Positions 32,601 through 39,800 of a DNA stretch of 64,000 bases are shown here, piece by piece. The notes under the pieces were generated by a model. The model worked only from the letters and a program-made list of their open reading frames with translations. It searched no databases and was not told the origin of the DNA. Numbering within the stretch: the stretch's first letter is position 1; each line of letters begins with the position of its first letter. The stretch is from Astropecten irregularis (taxonomy: Eukaryota; Echinodermata; Asteroidea; Paxillosida; Astropectinidae): NCBI GenBank assembly GCA_963971285.1, contig OZ020261.1, positions 1,798,001 through 1,862,000 of the forward strand, in the 5' to 3' direction. The translations under genes were made by a program, and so were the position numbers.

Positions 32601-34384
32601 ACAGAGGAACATTATCTAGAGGTGCAATCTTTGCTCCTTGATAACGAAGAGCGCCTCCGTATGTGCTTACAGCGTTATCAATTCCCGAGGGATTGCCGTG
32701 GATGATCCGTTCAGCTTCGAAGGCCCATCGATTGATCAGATCTAAGTCATCCTGTTTCCAAGACGGCTGGCCTGATCCATTCTCTCCCACTGGGATGACC
32801 AATCCCGCCTTGGTCAGAAAAGCAGCAGCGATGCAAACTGAGAAGGCAGCCGATGACCCCAATCCTGCTCCGGTTGGGAGACAAGAGGTCAAATGTACCT
32901 GAACTGGTGGATAACCCGTGGTTTCATCAGACCCTAGGATGGACAAGTACAGGTACAAGACTGCCAGGACCGCAAGATCTTTGGTGGTTCCGTCCTCGGA
33001 AATACCTGCAAACTCCTTCATCTTATCCAGCAGAATCGGGGATGGTGGTGCAACATCCTTACTGGCTTCCCGTCCAAGACAATCTGAGAAGGTCCTGGTC
33101 AGTTCTTTGACCTGCCACGCCAAGTCCAGACCAATGTCCGGCAAGGCGAATGAGGCCGATGACCCATCAGTAGGGAAGCCCAGCTTCAGGAATGTCCGTA
33201 GGGTCAGGCTTCCAGCCAGGGCAGTCTTTCCGTAGACGACTGCATGCTCCCCGTGCAGAATTACCTTCCCAGGAGCGGACACATAGAGGGCGCTCTCCAT
33301 CACCGTGGACTTACTCATTGCCATACCAGACAGTTGCTTTGGGTTTTTTTTCTCAGTGATGCTAGTGATTGGGAAATGACAAAACAAAGCACGAAATCGG
33401 CATCATCAATTGATCATTCTGACGTGTGACTGTTGACTCAATAAGCCTCCACAAACTTGAACTGCCATCCTATGACCAGCCACTGCACGCTGGTTGCAGT
33501 CAGGAAAGTGTCAAAGTCAAGGTACTTTATCAGCTAAATGATGTGTCCACCTCTACCACTATTATTTTATACTTTTTATGGTGTTTCAACCATATTCTAA
33601 ACGGTAAACCTACAACAGAACACAATTGACATAGGCCTAATGGTGCCTTAATTCCGAAGGTATAGGTTGTTTTAAGTTACTCAAGTCAAGGTAAGAGTTG
33701 GTGAAGGTACGAGTTGGCCAAGCTACGAGTTGGCAAAGGTACGAGTTGGTGAAGGTACGAGTTGGACAAGCTACGAGTTGGCAAAGGTACGAGTTGGTGA
33801 AGGTACGAGTTGGACAAGCTACGAGTTGGCAAAGGTACGAGTTGGTGAAGGTACGAGTTGGCCAAGCTACGAGTTGGCAAAGGTACGAGTTGGTGAAGGT
33901 ACGAGTTGGACAAGCTACGAGTTGGCAAAGGTACGAGTTGGCAAAAGTACGAATTGACTCGAAAGCACTGAAACTAATTATAATGTTGAGCACAATCTAA
34001 GTTTAAGAAGTTAAGTTACCGTTTGTCCGAAGTGGGGGCGAAGTGGCTTATTTTTTAAAAGAAAACCAACGTTTTTAACCAAGGCCTATCTGAAGTGAAG
34101 GTTAAGGAAGGTTAAAAAAAATGCCAAATAATGAATGTTAAATTCAAAATAGCACACGGCTCAATTTAAAACTTGCACAGGCGTCAAAATTGCACTCAAC
34201 ACAAGACAACAGTAACAACATCAACATTGAACATGTTGAATATGCAACAAATTTTACAAAATACAAATCATAAAAATGTTCAAATTCGTCCTGCCACGCT
34301 AATTAATGATTATTGCAAAATTCTCAAACTTACCTTCTCTTTCTCAAAGGGAAGGGCACTTTGAACCGCTGTAAATGAGAACAT
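9710..34384 (-). CDS. HPS6: HPS6, BLOC-2 complex subunit (18 exons, 809 aa)
   Basis: Subunit of BLOC-2 (with HPS3 and HPS5), which delivers cargo from endosomes to lysosome-related organelles such as pigment granules. Coding exons: 34334-34384, 29845-29982, 29301-29396, 28179-28392, 27616-27721, 25329-25500, 24691-24802, 24030-24138, 23333-23477, 22908-23123, 21165-21338, 20423-20600, 19306-19463, 18942-19019, 12060-12160, 11435-11582, 10726-10787, 9710-9881. All junctions are GT/AG and phase-compatible, summing to 2430 nt; human HPS6 is 775 aa. Matches recalled from human HPS6 include LQAVAIDESRGRVIWVEG with FSVCTRTI (beta-propeller-like N-terminus), TTLLQNCPKCALY, GLPLFEILCRLIF, and ELFHILLTSLLQ near the C-terminus. 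Vertebrate HPS6 coding sequence is in one exon, so 18 exons is a striking difference. MVK and a GPCR are nested in introns 1 and 14. Exon 1 is the least certain: its ATG overlaps a possible acceptor. Confidence 0.88.
10030..10350 (-). mobile_element. Second tRNA-derived SINE family, full copy
   Basis: Minus-strand tRNA-like head (GGCCTAGTGGTCTGGCGTGT, then TGGGTTCGAATCCAGTCATG) followed by a body with GGCAAGACACTTTAATTGTC and ATTGCTCCTCTTCACCCTGG. Lies in HPS6 intron 17. Confidence 0.85.
10877..11270. mobile_element. MITE, TIR GTATCATACTTTGGTA
   Basis: Ends AAGTATCATACTTTGGTAGG and AAAGTATGATACTACCTT are inverted; HPS6 intron 16. Other copies: 24925-25312 (beside exon 6), 27870-28172 (abutting the exon 4 donor), 35635-35985, and a partial at 46735-46950. 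Confidence 0.8.
11825..12012 (-). mobile_element. Second SINE family, head-less copy
   Basis: Shares AAGCACAAAGCC/CTACCCTCACAGGTACCCAT and AGAGGAGCAATATGTGACAA with the copy at 10.0-10.35 kb but lacks the tRNA-like head. It is close to the HPS6 exon 15 donor (12060). Confidence 0.8.
12240..12635 (+). repeat. SINE-derived 109-bp satellite array A
   Basis: About four copies of a 109-bp unit containing GGCTTCTGACTGGCACCCTG, ATAGTTGACTATAGGGAGGC and a tRNA-like A-box half (GGCTGGATAGCTCAGATGGT). The unit matches the 5' half of the dispersed tRNA-type SINE in this window but lacks its B-box. Located in HPS6 intron 14. Confidence 0.9.
12641..12802. repeat. Direct repeat U, left copy
   Basis: About 160 bp of non-satellite sequence beginning TTTGCAAGAATTATCTTCCC, repeated in the same orientation at 17873-18022 (about 90% similar by eye, a few indels). 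The copies lie between array A and the nested GPCR, and between the LINE fragment and array B. Confidence 0.88.
12845..13795. repeat. 66-bp coding minisatellite, GPCR tail (about 14 units)
   Basis: Head-to-tail 66-bp units (for example TTGCTGGTTCTTGGGGAGGA followed by ACTTCCACTGAGATGTGATC). Since 66 is divisible by 3 the array stays open in several frames on both strands. The minus frame continues the GPCR. Units at about 13262 and 13010 carry an extra G (GGGAGGGAAC), so each 67-bp unit shifts frame; the first ends the protein at 13253. Confidence 0.95.
13253..14830 (-). CDS. Atypical rhodopsin-family GPCR with 22-aa C-terminal repeats, nested in HPS6 intron 14
   Basis: Seven-helix receptor; ligand unknown. 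The core starts near Met 14758 (MANWTDEEFD, an N-glycosylation site) with TM1 around NYVVPFGLLMNVIFLYVI, TM2 with conserved LAVAD, TM3 ending ALAFERFFAIRQP, TM4 with the conserved Trp (AAVWLIAIVIG), TM5-6, and TM7 with NSSINPLIFSG in place of NPxxY. DRY is changed to ERF, the TM6 CWxP motif is missing, and no TM3 cysteine is visible, so it is a divergent class A receptor. The tail consists of 22-residue repeats (NSDASQGPIDHISVEVPPQE plus two) read through eight copies, then a 1-nt insertion shifts frame and stops it. The first in-frame ATG is 14830. The frame stays open upstream to 15097 through six 12-residue repeats with no ATG, so either translation starts at 14830 or 14758, or an upstream exon splices in at about 15084 (TGTAG acceptor). 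Confidence 0.85.
   Translation of the reverse strand: MQVINAGTQVAASNLDSLIRKSNKMANWTDEEFDIFRASQEYERHYNKNAQIWLNVVNYVVPFGLLMNVIFLYVIARVKSMHSIVNVYLGNLAVADGIFLARNLITWNIQENEVISNHIAVISKLSSYGFVTALAFERFFAIRQPITFRATASKCRAAKISAAVWLIAIVIGITLISSVKWSGGLRFLILYTLIYAFFILTNLALYIYIILKVRQPQPLHSTRQSQFGKVVTMLLINTVVFFACNAVSLAFGIKTSTLEAEASNLSTVDWIKQFEALIDLLLTNEILLLINSSINPLIFSGTNSDYRAAFVKAFAFLNCARCCHGYNLTQQQPNEQITLRNIARKAANSDASQGPIDHISVEVPPQEPANSDASQGPIYHITVEVPPQEPENSDASQGPIDQISVEVPPQEPANSDASQGPIDHISVEVPPQEPANSDASQGPIDHISAEVPPQEPANSDASQGPIDHISVEVPPQEPANSDASQGPKDQISVEVPPQEPANSDASQGPKDHISVEVPSPRTSKQ
14840..15058. repeat. 36-bp minisatellite at the GPCR 5' end (6 units)
   Basis: Six 36-bp units; in the GPCR frame they read as 12-residue repeats of the form EGAVECGTVVDS. 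There is no ATG in this frame upstream of 14830, so coding status depends on an unseen upstream exon. Confidence 0.9.
15540..17110 (+). mobile_element. LINE fragment (RT and 3' end), interrupted by a small element
   Basis: Plus-strand decayed non-LTR retrotransposon. Reverse transcriptase motif LYADDTQLYVITQRDD is at about 15700. After an insertion at 15911-16228 the frame resumes with SSTSAKDLGVIVDDSLDLRD, then the C-terminal region (HLDYCNSLL, ITPVIRNLHWLKIPQRIQFK, AVCAPLLWNTLP). The 3' end is GCGCTATATAAATATGCATT followed by (ATT)n, typical of CR1/L2/Jockey-like elements. Broken by stops and 5'-truncated. Lies in HPS6 intron 14. Confidence 0.9.
15911..16228. mobile_element. MITE with telomere-like TIRs inside the LINE
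   Basis: A 318-bp insert with perfect 14-bp terminal inverted repeats GTTAACCCTAACCC / GGGTTAGGGTTAAC. The interior repeats GGAGGATT...CAGGAT motifs. It interrupts the LINE reverse-transcriptase frame, so it is younger than the LINE copy. Confidence 0.85.
17873..18022. repeat. Direct repeat U, right copy
   Basis: Second copy of the sequence at 12641-12802, directly abutting satellite array B. The two copies bracket a 5.1-kb segment that holds the GPCR and a LINE fragment. Confidence 0.88.
18020..18885 (+). repeat. SINE-derived 109-bp satellite array B
   Basis: About eight units of the same 109-bp repeat as the array at 12.2 kb, ending 57 bp before HPS6 exon 14. Units differ by a few substitutions (ATCTCAG, TAAGAAGG variants) and one 5-base insertion (CCCAGGCTGAG). 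Confidence 0.92.
19360..20245. repeat. ~130-bp tandem array containing partial copies of HPS6 exon 13
   Basis: Six to seven units, each with a minus-strand AG acceptor, the start of exon 13 (reading GHITFQAIPLEDAELDPALP) and the core ATTCAGATTCAGGGGCCA. Only the last copy (19306-19463) continues into the conserved 3' half and the true donor at 19305. The others replace that half with the next unit, so they are partial exon duplicates lying in intron 12. Confidence 0.9.
19725..19836. mobile_element. Palindromic MITE inside the exon 13-derived array
   Basis: Arms GAAACTTTACGCAGTTGCGT and ACGCAACTGCGTAAAGTTTT are inverted around CGAAATTTGTGG; it splits one ~130-bp unit. Confidence 0.85.
20625..21155. 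repeat. 21-bp minisatellite filling HPS6 intron 11
   Basis: About 25 units of a 21-bp repeat (AAGGCAATGACCAGGGGCAC and variants) take up almost the whole 563-bp intron between exon 11 (ends 21165) and exon 12 (starts 20600). The period is a multiple of 3, so long frames run through it on both strands. Confidence 0.93.
21369..21632. mobile_element. GAGCC/GGCTC-ended MITE copy, intron 10
   Basis: Ends with GGCTTAGGCTCAGGCTCAGG and GAGCCTGAGCCTAAGCCTCA next to GGGCATTTACAAAAC/TTTTGTAAACCCCC. Other copies of this family are at about 3912-4146, 23645-23890, 29450-29705, 42660-42785, 42783-43012 and 51416-52245 (the last split by an insertion). Confidence 0.8.
21690..22495. repeat. ~61-bp satellite with five-unit higher-order structure, HPS6 intron 10
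   Basis: Thirteen units built on TTATTCAGATTCAGGGGCCA followed by CTGTACAGCCAAAGATATAA. Diagnostic variants (TTAGG versus AAGG leader, CATTG versus CACTG, TTTAG, GAAAAC) recur in the same order every five units. It shares its core with the exon 13-derived array at 19.4-20.2 kb. Confidence 0.9.
22500..22860. repeat. Degenerate copies of the ATTCAGGGGCCA repeat
   Basis: Loose repeats of CATTCAGGCGCCACATGCAC, ATTCAGGGGCCATGATGCAA and similar sequence with CCAATAGGA spacers, between the 61-bp array and HPS6 exon 10. No coding potential seen. Confidence 0.7.
25794..26627 (+). mobile_element. LINE 3' fragment (RT C-terminus)
   Basis: A 163-codon plus-strand frame typical of the end of LINE ORF2: LAHVRPILEYGSEIWNPSAK, IEKVQRRATKFI, RRKLKDNVLFFKGL, FFNRIYNSWNEIPSNI. 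It is followed by an AT-rich 3' UTR and an AATAAA-type simple tail (about 26590-26627). 5'-truncated; lies in HPS6 intron 5. It is a different family from the LINE at 15.5 kb, judging by the tail. Confidence 0.88.
26747..27178. mobile_element. 432-bp TIR element with AT target duplication
   Basis: Terminal inverted repeats ACACCGATCCAGTAGGCCAC / GTGGCCTACTGGATCGGTGT. The flanks (GATAAT / ATTGAC) rejoin to the SINE consensus GATAATTGAC if AT is the duplicated target, so the element inserted into a SINE. Confidence 0.8.
27180..27600. mobile_element. Opposed pair of tRNA-type SINEs
   Basis: Minus-strand copy (27180-27400) and plus-strand copy (about 27430-27595). The latter has a foldable tRNA-like body from GGCTGGATGGCTCAGTTGGT to GGTTCGAATCCCGCTCCAGT. 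It ends just left of HPS6 exon 5 (starts 27616). Confidence 0.88.
29070..29262. repeat. ~22-bp minisatellite near HPS6 exon 3
   Basis: About nine copies of CCACCAAGATGGCATCTTTA in HPS6 intron 3, about 40 bp from the exon 3 donor (29301). Isolated relatives occur at 28860-28915. Confidence 0.9.
29450..29705. mobile_element. GAGCC-ended MITE copy
   Basis: Termini TAGGCTCCGGCTCCGGCTCT and the expanded run AGAGCCAGAGCCAGAGCCAG; internal TTTCATTGAAGCTGAAGCTC is shared with the other copies. HPS6 intron 2. Confidence 0.8.
30138..30300. mobile_element. Inverted tRNA-like pair
   Basis: Left arm TGGCTCAGGTAGGATTCAAA is the near reverse complement of right arm GGTTCAAATCCCACCTGAGC; both carry GTAAGCAGGAGGTCGTGGG-type sequence. 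A palindrome made of a tRNA-like SINE head. HPS6 intron 1. Confidence 0.8.
31969..33387 (-). CDS. MVK: Mevalonate kinase, intronless, nested in HPS6 intron 1
   Basis: GHMP-family kinase that phosphorylates mevalonate with ATP in the mevalonate pathway to isoprenoids and sterols; cytosolic or peroxisomal in animals. The 472-codon frame holds all three GHMP motifs: APGKVILHGEHAVVYG near the N-terminus, the glycine/serine loop PTGAGLGSSAAFS, and KLTGAGGGGCSLTLL near the C-terminus; NPSGIDNAVSTYGG carries the family's conserved Asp region. The first ATG (33387) adds a poorly conserved leader. By family comparison the start is more likely 33300 (MESALYVSAPGKV) or 33324, giving about 443-451 aa against 396 in human. 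The excess is a Ser/Gly/Glu-rich insertion before the QYEHLEELIDMNQK helix. There is no intron, whereas human MVK has many. It sits on the same strand as its host HPS6. A possible AATAAA lies at 31256-31261 (minus strand). Confidence 0.95.
   Translation of the reverse strand: MFCHFPITSITEKKNPKQLSGMAMSKSTVMESALYVSAPGKVILHGEHAVVYGKTALAGSLTLRTFLKLGFPTDGSSASFALPDIGLDLAWQVKELTRTFSDCLGREASKDVAPPSPILLDKMKEFAGISEDGTTKDLAVLAVLYLYLSILGSDETTGYPPVQVHLTSCLPTGAGLGSSAAFSVCIAAAFLTKAGLVIPVGENGSGQPSWKQDDLDLINRWAFEAERIIHGNPSGIDNAVSTYGGALRYQGAKIAPLDNVPLLRILLINTKIPRSTKALVAGVRKKYEKYPSIITPVLESVEAISQTCQSLFEELVIGQSKEEGRGLVSTTIQSDSLKEEANQIAGSGSHPVGEGSQSVHQYEHLEELIDMNQKFLEILGVSHPALEQLCSLTAKHGLHSKLTGAGGGGCSLTLLRPDTTPNTVERVREMVAGVGYDLWETSVGGPGVSLHSDLAQAKEMGFVVPDRFLTGL
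33690..33955. repeat. 16-bp minisatellite in 48-bp higher-order units
   Basis: Repeats of AAGGTACGAGTTGGTG, AAGGTACGAGTTGGAC and AAGCTACGAGTTGGCA in fixed order, making 48-bp units (about five). Lies in HPS6 intron 1 about 300-650 bp upstream of the mevalonate kinase start, so it may sit in that gene's promoter region. All resulting frames are repeat artefacts. Confidence 0.92.
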
Positions 34385-35079
34385 CGCTTGATCAATGTGC
34401 ACAAAATACCAGCGTTTTTAACAAAAATTCAGCTGGCACTGAAGTGAAATTTATATTTATACACAACCACACGCCTACTTACATTTTAGATAGGTACCCA
34501 GATATTTATGCTAATCAACACGTGCAAGCAGTCAGGGTTCCGCGCGGTCCAGGTCGCTGCTCAACCTCGTTCACAGGACTCATTTGCATGTTCGTTCTTG
34601 CGTGAACGCACACTGTAACTACGGAGGCTTAAAGTGGCCATCCAAGTTTTTCCATTCAAACATGTGCACTTCTTTAACCTGTTCGACTTTTGAAAAAAAA
34701 TCATGCTCGATACATGATTGGGAACATGTACATGTACATGTCTGCAAAAACATGTTGGAAACATATTCGGTTTTGAAAAATCATCAGTTTCGCAAAAACA
34801 TCCAAAACATGAAGATATTCGGTCAATAAATTTGATTACCGGTAGGTTTTTGGAAATGCATCAGAGTTGAACAAAATTGTTCGACTTTCCAAAACCGTTC
34901 TTCTAAAAATAATAAATGGGGTCTCTTTTCATGTGATGTGTTCCATCTTTTTGACTTGATTTTTGCTTTGTAAAATTTCCCGACATGGCAAATGCTCCAT
35001 TATTCAAAAACGACATCTCTATGTACCGTTTCTCAGGTTGCAGCATTGCTATTGCTGCGTGTAACTTCAATGATCCTTG

Positions 35080-35312
35080 GGATATAGCGGTGTGTGCGTG
35101 GTTTCATGGCTTGTGACTGTCAAATTAACAAAGATAATTGACTATTAGGGACACCACCAAAGGGTTGGATAGCTCAGTTGGTAGAGCGCCGGTAAACTAT
35201 TCCAGGGGTCGCTGGTTCAAATCCTGCTCCAGTCAAATTCCCTTAGTTGTTCACTTTTCAATGACTTCAAATTAATGCAGTCAGTTTCCCTTGTGGTTAT
35301 TTGATGATTAAA
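35080..35312 (+). mobile_element. tRNA-type SINE, near full length
   Basis: Leader (GGTTTCATGGCTTGTGACTG), tRNA-like body (GGTTGGATAGCTCAGTTGGT to GGTTCAAATCCTGCTCCAGT) and tail (TTTCCCTTGTGGTTATTTGA). Intergenic between HPS6 and PGAP4. Confidence 0.87.
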
Positions 35313-35634
35313 ATGAATGTTTTGATAAATTAGGAGAATATTCTTAAAAATCTCAATTAAAATAAAGACTCAAATTCAGAAGAATATCAATTGACTGACA
35401 TAATTATAATATGATGATCTTTATCCTTTCCAAAAAAAATATACATATAATTATATAAATTAACATATTGGAAAAGTTTTTAACCAAATTAATAGAGCTG
35501 AATATGGGTCAATTCATATTTTCGTGTCCTCTTTAAATCTGAGTTTTTTCCGAGTTTTTTTGAAGTTGGAAAGTACAATTAGTTATACCTTGAGTTAGGG
35601 TAAGAGTTGTTATGTTTTTGGCTTTAATGACTTA

Positions 35635-35985
35635 AAGATAGTATCATACTTTGGTAGGAAACCAAAACAGACATGTTCACAGATTTAAGTATAATTTACA
35701 GGGCATAAAGATTGACCTGGTACTAACATACTGTTAAAATTTGTTCTGCCTGAAATGCTGTATTTCGCCAGAAAGTAAAAATAATATACCGAAGACAGTT
35801 TTGTCCGCTGAGATCAAAACCTCACAATTACAATTACCTAAAAATTCCACGTAACAATTAGAACAGTTTTTCGCTGTTTCCAATGACCAATTGAGCTGAA
35901 AATTTGTTTTTTATTTCATGACAAATCAAATTATGAACAGGCCGCAGCTGTTCTATAAATTTTACCAAAGTATGATAGTACCTTT
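35635..35985. mobile_element. MITE copy, TIR AGTATCATACTTTGGTA
   Basis: Ends GATAGTATCATACTTTGGTA and CCAAAGTATGATAGTACCTT are inverted; about 350 bp; intergenic. Confidence 0.82.
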
Positions 35986-36429
35986 ATACCAACATTACAG
36001 GGCAAGTTGTCAAAATAGTGCGTAGTTTTTAACATTTTGGGTAAATAAATGTAATAATTATTATGTATAATTACCACTCACTACATGATTTGTAATCCAC
36101 TTAAATAAAAATAATAATAATTCTCTTGAATTAAATTGTTGCTTATGGAACATGAACAATTTTCTCATGATAATAATTATAGACAAACTGCTTTTTTAAA
36201 TTATAAATATAAAAATTATAAAATAAGTTGGGTAATTAAATAATCAAAGAAATGTATTTGGGTCTTACAGTGGACTTTTTCTGATCACAGAGGCCCTACT
36301 GTAAATTTAATTTGACTAAGTCTACTCTGTTTTCTATAACTGGTTTTAATACATTATGATATTGAGCACTACAGATGTATTTAGATGAACATCACAACTC
36401 AAATAATCAAGCCACAGTTTGTGACAGTA

Positions 36430-36706
36430 TCTAGACTTGGAGCCAACTCGTTCGAATTCGAAGTCATGGTGATCGTCTCTTCTTTCACGCAACTCACGCG
36501 AAACCGCTCTACTTTCTCGCAAATTCATGGCTACAGCGAGATATTGACGCGCAGGATCACTCGAAAAGAGCGAGTGGCCCCAAGCCGAGAGCCGAACTAT
36601 TGCCGTAGCCATGAGTCTCGAGAGAAAGAAGAGCGGTTTCGCGGGAGTTGCGTGAAAGAAGAGACGATCACCACAACTTCGAACGACTTAGCTCCAAGTC
36701 TAGACA
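36430..36706. mobile_element. 277-bp foldback element
   Basis: Arms of about 105 bp: CTAGACTTGGAGCCAACTCG ... GATCGTCTCTTCTTTCACGC, inverted as GCGTGAAAGAAGAGACGATC ... CCAAGTCTAG. Frames through it are artefacts. Confidence 0.87.
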
Positions 36707-37517
36707 TCATCAAAAACATCACAGAGAATTCATCGCATCTGCCCAATTTACTGTGATTCTGTCGAGTATTACACCTTTAGACTTGACTTTTTGTAATAGT
36801 CAGGGTGGTTCACCCATTTTCATGTTTCAGTTGCATGTACAACTGAAGCACATTGCAATGACATAAATGTACAAAATGTGACACGAGGCAATTTACAGGC
36901 AACCAGTTCCAGGCAAACTCCAAGAAGAAATAACATTCATCTTTAAATCTTGATGTAATGTTATAGGGATACTGAGGAACTGCCAGAAAAGTCACATTTG
37001 TGCTACAAAACTTTACTTTTGCATGTGGTGTACTTGGTTGCCTCCAAGTTGCCTGTACAAATTGCAAAAATTTCTGACTTAAAAACAGGATTAACAAACA
37101 AATTTCCATGTGCTGTAATGTATATCACATGTGATTGTTCTTTGGCTGTCATACTCTGACCATGAATATAAAATGGAATTTTTAATGGTGGTTTGTTTTA
37201 TTGAGTAAGACATTTTGTGCTAAGCAAATTTGTTGGGCTTAACAGCTCCATGAAATTGGCTCCTGGTCTTACGTGTACACGTACTTCCTTCGACTGCAAT
37301 GCGTAGAGAATTTTGATGACACAAAAGTGCCATTTTTAATTGTGATGCATAAGAATACACTCGCTTTGAAAGTTGCCAGTAAGTATGAAGTGCAGCTTAT
37401 GATTAATTTACATTGCACACAAATGGAATACTTCAATGCGTAATTTTGAAACTGGACCATAATTCAACGACCATATATACCTGAAGAACGCCCTCACGAG
37501 GCAAGAAATCTTGCCGA

Positions 37518-38726
37518 TTAACTCCAAAATAGATGGGGACTGTTGATATCAGTATGCAGCGAAGAGAACATGCCGATATGATTGAATAGGTTAGGCATGA
37601 TAAGGTACTGCTTCTCGCCATTAGTTTGGAGATAACGGCTGATGGCAATGTCTACAGGGTTTAGTTGGCTACACGTTATCCCTTCAAGATAACCACGAAT
37701 ATGCGCGAGCGACTTGGTTTTGTACAAGACGGCCGGTATACAGCATTCTGGCGCTCCACGAACAGAATAAAAGTCTACGGAGAGAAGCCTCAGTGTCATT
37801 AGATAAGGACGGCCGATTATAAAAATTGACAAGCCAAAGAAAACGCAAAGGAAAGCAAAGATGAGGAAAGACTGAGCCCAGGTTAAGGACGAGTTGCAGA
37901 GGAGTCGACAAAATCCGTATAGGATTCCCCCGCCAAATAAAGCACCGGATATCAATTCGACAATCAGGAAGGTTTCATAGCCATAGCCTTGCCATTTTTC
38001 GGGGAAGTAAAACTTAACGGCGGCCCAGTTGTCGGGGTTTGGATCTAGGAGGCCGTGGCGAAGCCTGCCCTCAACGTGGATGTCTAGGAGTCTGTCTAAG
38101 GAAGTGATGAATTGTGGGAAGGGTAAGGCGTCATCTTGAACCACGATTGAGTATTCTGCGTTGTACGACTCGATCTGATGTAAGCAGAAGACGTAATCGC
38201 GCTTTTCTTGTTCTCGAGGGTTGAACTTGACATAATTTCTGTCGGTTCGCTTCTTGCTGACCAAAGGAACAAACTTCCGCAAGTTCCAAGCTTCCTGGTG
38301 CTCATTCGGAACATTTTGCGCGTTGCAAACAAAGAAGATGATATCCTTTCGATCGTACAGTTTCAGAAGCCTGTCAAACTCAGCTACGACACGCGTCAGA
38401 TATCTTGGATGGTAATTATCATGCTTGGAAGTGCTTCGTTTCACTGTGATGATTCCAATAGCAAACTTGGGTTTAGCCTGCTCGACAGCACCCTTATAGA
38501 ATGCTAAGGACGACTCAGAGTTAAGCTGATTGAAGTACTCATCTGCCCGCCGGCCTTCCATGACATCGGCCGCTACAGCACTCTCTATGGTACGGCTGCT
38601 TGTCAGGTAGAAGTAGGAGAAAGGGCGGTTCCAGCAGAAAAGTGGGAGTAAGATACCGAACGTCACTACGCACATCACCGCGATGATCCGGAGGATAGTC
38701 CTGAAGCGAAACCTGTATCCCTCCAT
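37518..38726 (-). CDS. PGAP4: PGAP4 (TMEM246), GPI-anchor GalNAc transferase
   Basis: Golgi glycosyltransferase that adds GalNAc to the GPI-anchor glycan. The 402-residue single-exon frame matches human length (about 403). Visible features: a membrane anchor at residues about 10-32 (ILRIIAVMCVVTFGILLPLF), the acidic catalytic-type motif YSIVVQDDALPF, the family hallmark PDNWAAVKFYFPEKWQGYGY, a transmembrane hairpin inserted in the catalytic domain (FLIVELISGALFGGGILYGF, then AQSFLIFAFLCVFFGLSIFI), and the C-terminal LFNHIGMFSSLH. The start codon is the first ATG and gives the expected short cytosolic tail. Upstream, a TTTGCAG acceptor-like site at about 39060 suggests a non-coding 5' exon. 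It stands alone between HPS6 and the EF-hand gene, flanked by repeat-rich DNA. Confidence 0.93.
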   Translation of the reverse strand: MEGYRFRFRTILRIIAVMCVVTFGILLPLFCWNRPFSYFYLTSSRTIESAVAADVMEGRRADEYFNQLNSESSLAFYKGAVEQAKPKFAIGIITVKRSTSKHDNYHPRYLTRVVAEFDRLLKLYDRKDIIFFVCNAQNVPNEHQEAWNLRKFVPLVSKKRTDRNYVKFNPREQEKRDYVFCLHQIESYNAEYSIVVQDDALPFPQFITSLDRLLDIHVEGRLRHGLLDPNPDNWAAVKFYFPEKWQGYGYETFLIVELISGALFGGGILYGFCRLLCNSSLTWAQSFLIFAFLCVFFGLSIFIIGRPYLMTLRLLSVDFYSVRGAPECCIPAVLYKTKSLAHIRGYLEGITCSQLNPVDIAISRYLQTNGEKQYLIMPNLFNHIGMFSSLHTDINSPHLFWS

Positions 38727-39519
38727 AGTGGCAAGCCAGCATCGTTAAATCTGCTAACTGCATCCAGCTTCATAGATCACAAAGAGTCACACTTTTCGCT
38801 AAGCAAACAGTTTCCAACCAGAATTCCATTTTGTACGTTCAAGTGACCAATGGCCAATTCTGCCCCAAATTTGTGGTTTTGGTCACTTGTCCATGTCAAA
38901 AACAAACCATGAAGACTACCGAGAAATTAATTGTGATCATCCATTGTACACAATGTCACTCAGTGCACGCAGCTAGCTATACAGTGCAATTATATGCTAC
39001 ATATCAGGTCTGCATATGATGTTTTGTAGTCTTGTTGTTCCTTGCTCCATGGAAGGAAAAACCTGCAAAGAATCAAATAAGATAAAGAAAAACGTCATCA
39101 TTCCAGTGTACGTCGCCATATTGAAAAAGATATATCGGGGCAACGCTTCGTGGGTCAGAAGTATAGGCACCTGACAGGCAATCACTTCATTGGTTTCCTG
39201 CTCATCTTATGCAACAACAGTCTGAATGGGGACCAGTTTTGTATGTCCCAAATTAACATGTGCCTGTCGCGTCGGGTGCCCTGAAATGTACAGGGTAAGT
39301 GCCAATTTTTTCCCTAAAAATTGGCACAGAGACAGTGTACAATTTGAAAAACCAAGATGGCTGACCCAACTGACACTGTGCTCATGAATACATGTAGGTG
39401 GTCTCTGTCATAGATATATATAAAAACTAGATGACGCACCTGTGTACAAACCAATGGGAGCTATATCTGCGCATGCAGGACGCGGCCATTGAAGGAAGGT
39501 AAAAAATGAACCTAAACAT

Positions 39520-39800
39520 CCAAGCGCTTATTACAACCATCGCGTACCCGCGCGGTACGCAGTGCCGGCCGTTACGCGTTACGCGGTACGCGATGCACCA
39601 GAAACATGATGGAACGCCGTAGCTATAATCGGTGGCTTAGATTGTTTGTCGGTAAATTTCATCATTAAATTCGCAAATTTCATCATTTTAATTGCCGTTT
39701 TGTCATTCCGGTCGCCAATTCCATCATTCAGTTTGTCATTCTGTCATTCTGTTCGCAAATTCCATCATACAATTTGGCAAATTTAATGATGGAAATACCG
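39520..39800. repeat. CG-rich inverted motifs and TTCCATCATT repeats
   Basis: GCGTACCCGCGCGGTACGCA and GTTACGCGGTACGCG form a short CpG-rich palindromic cluster, followed by five spaced copies of AATT(T/C)CATCATT in both orientations. Function unknown; intergenic upstream of PGAP4. Confidence 0.6.

Noticed and set aside
33637-34000. Four overlapping repeat frames upstream of MVK
   Set aside because: They are produced by the 16/48-bp minisatellite, open in several frames on both strands.
36385-36756. 123-codon frame near 36.5 kb
   Set aside because: It runs through both arms of a foldback element.
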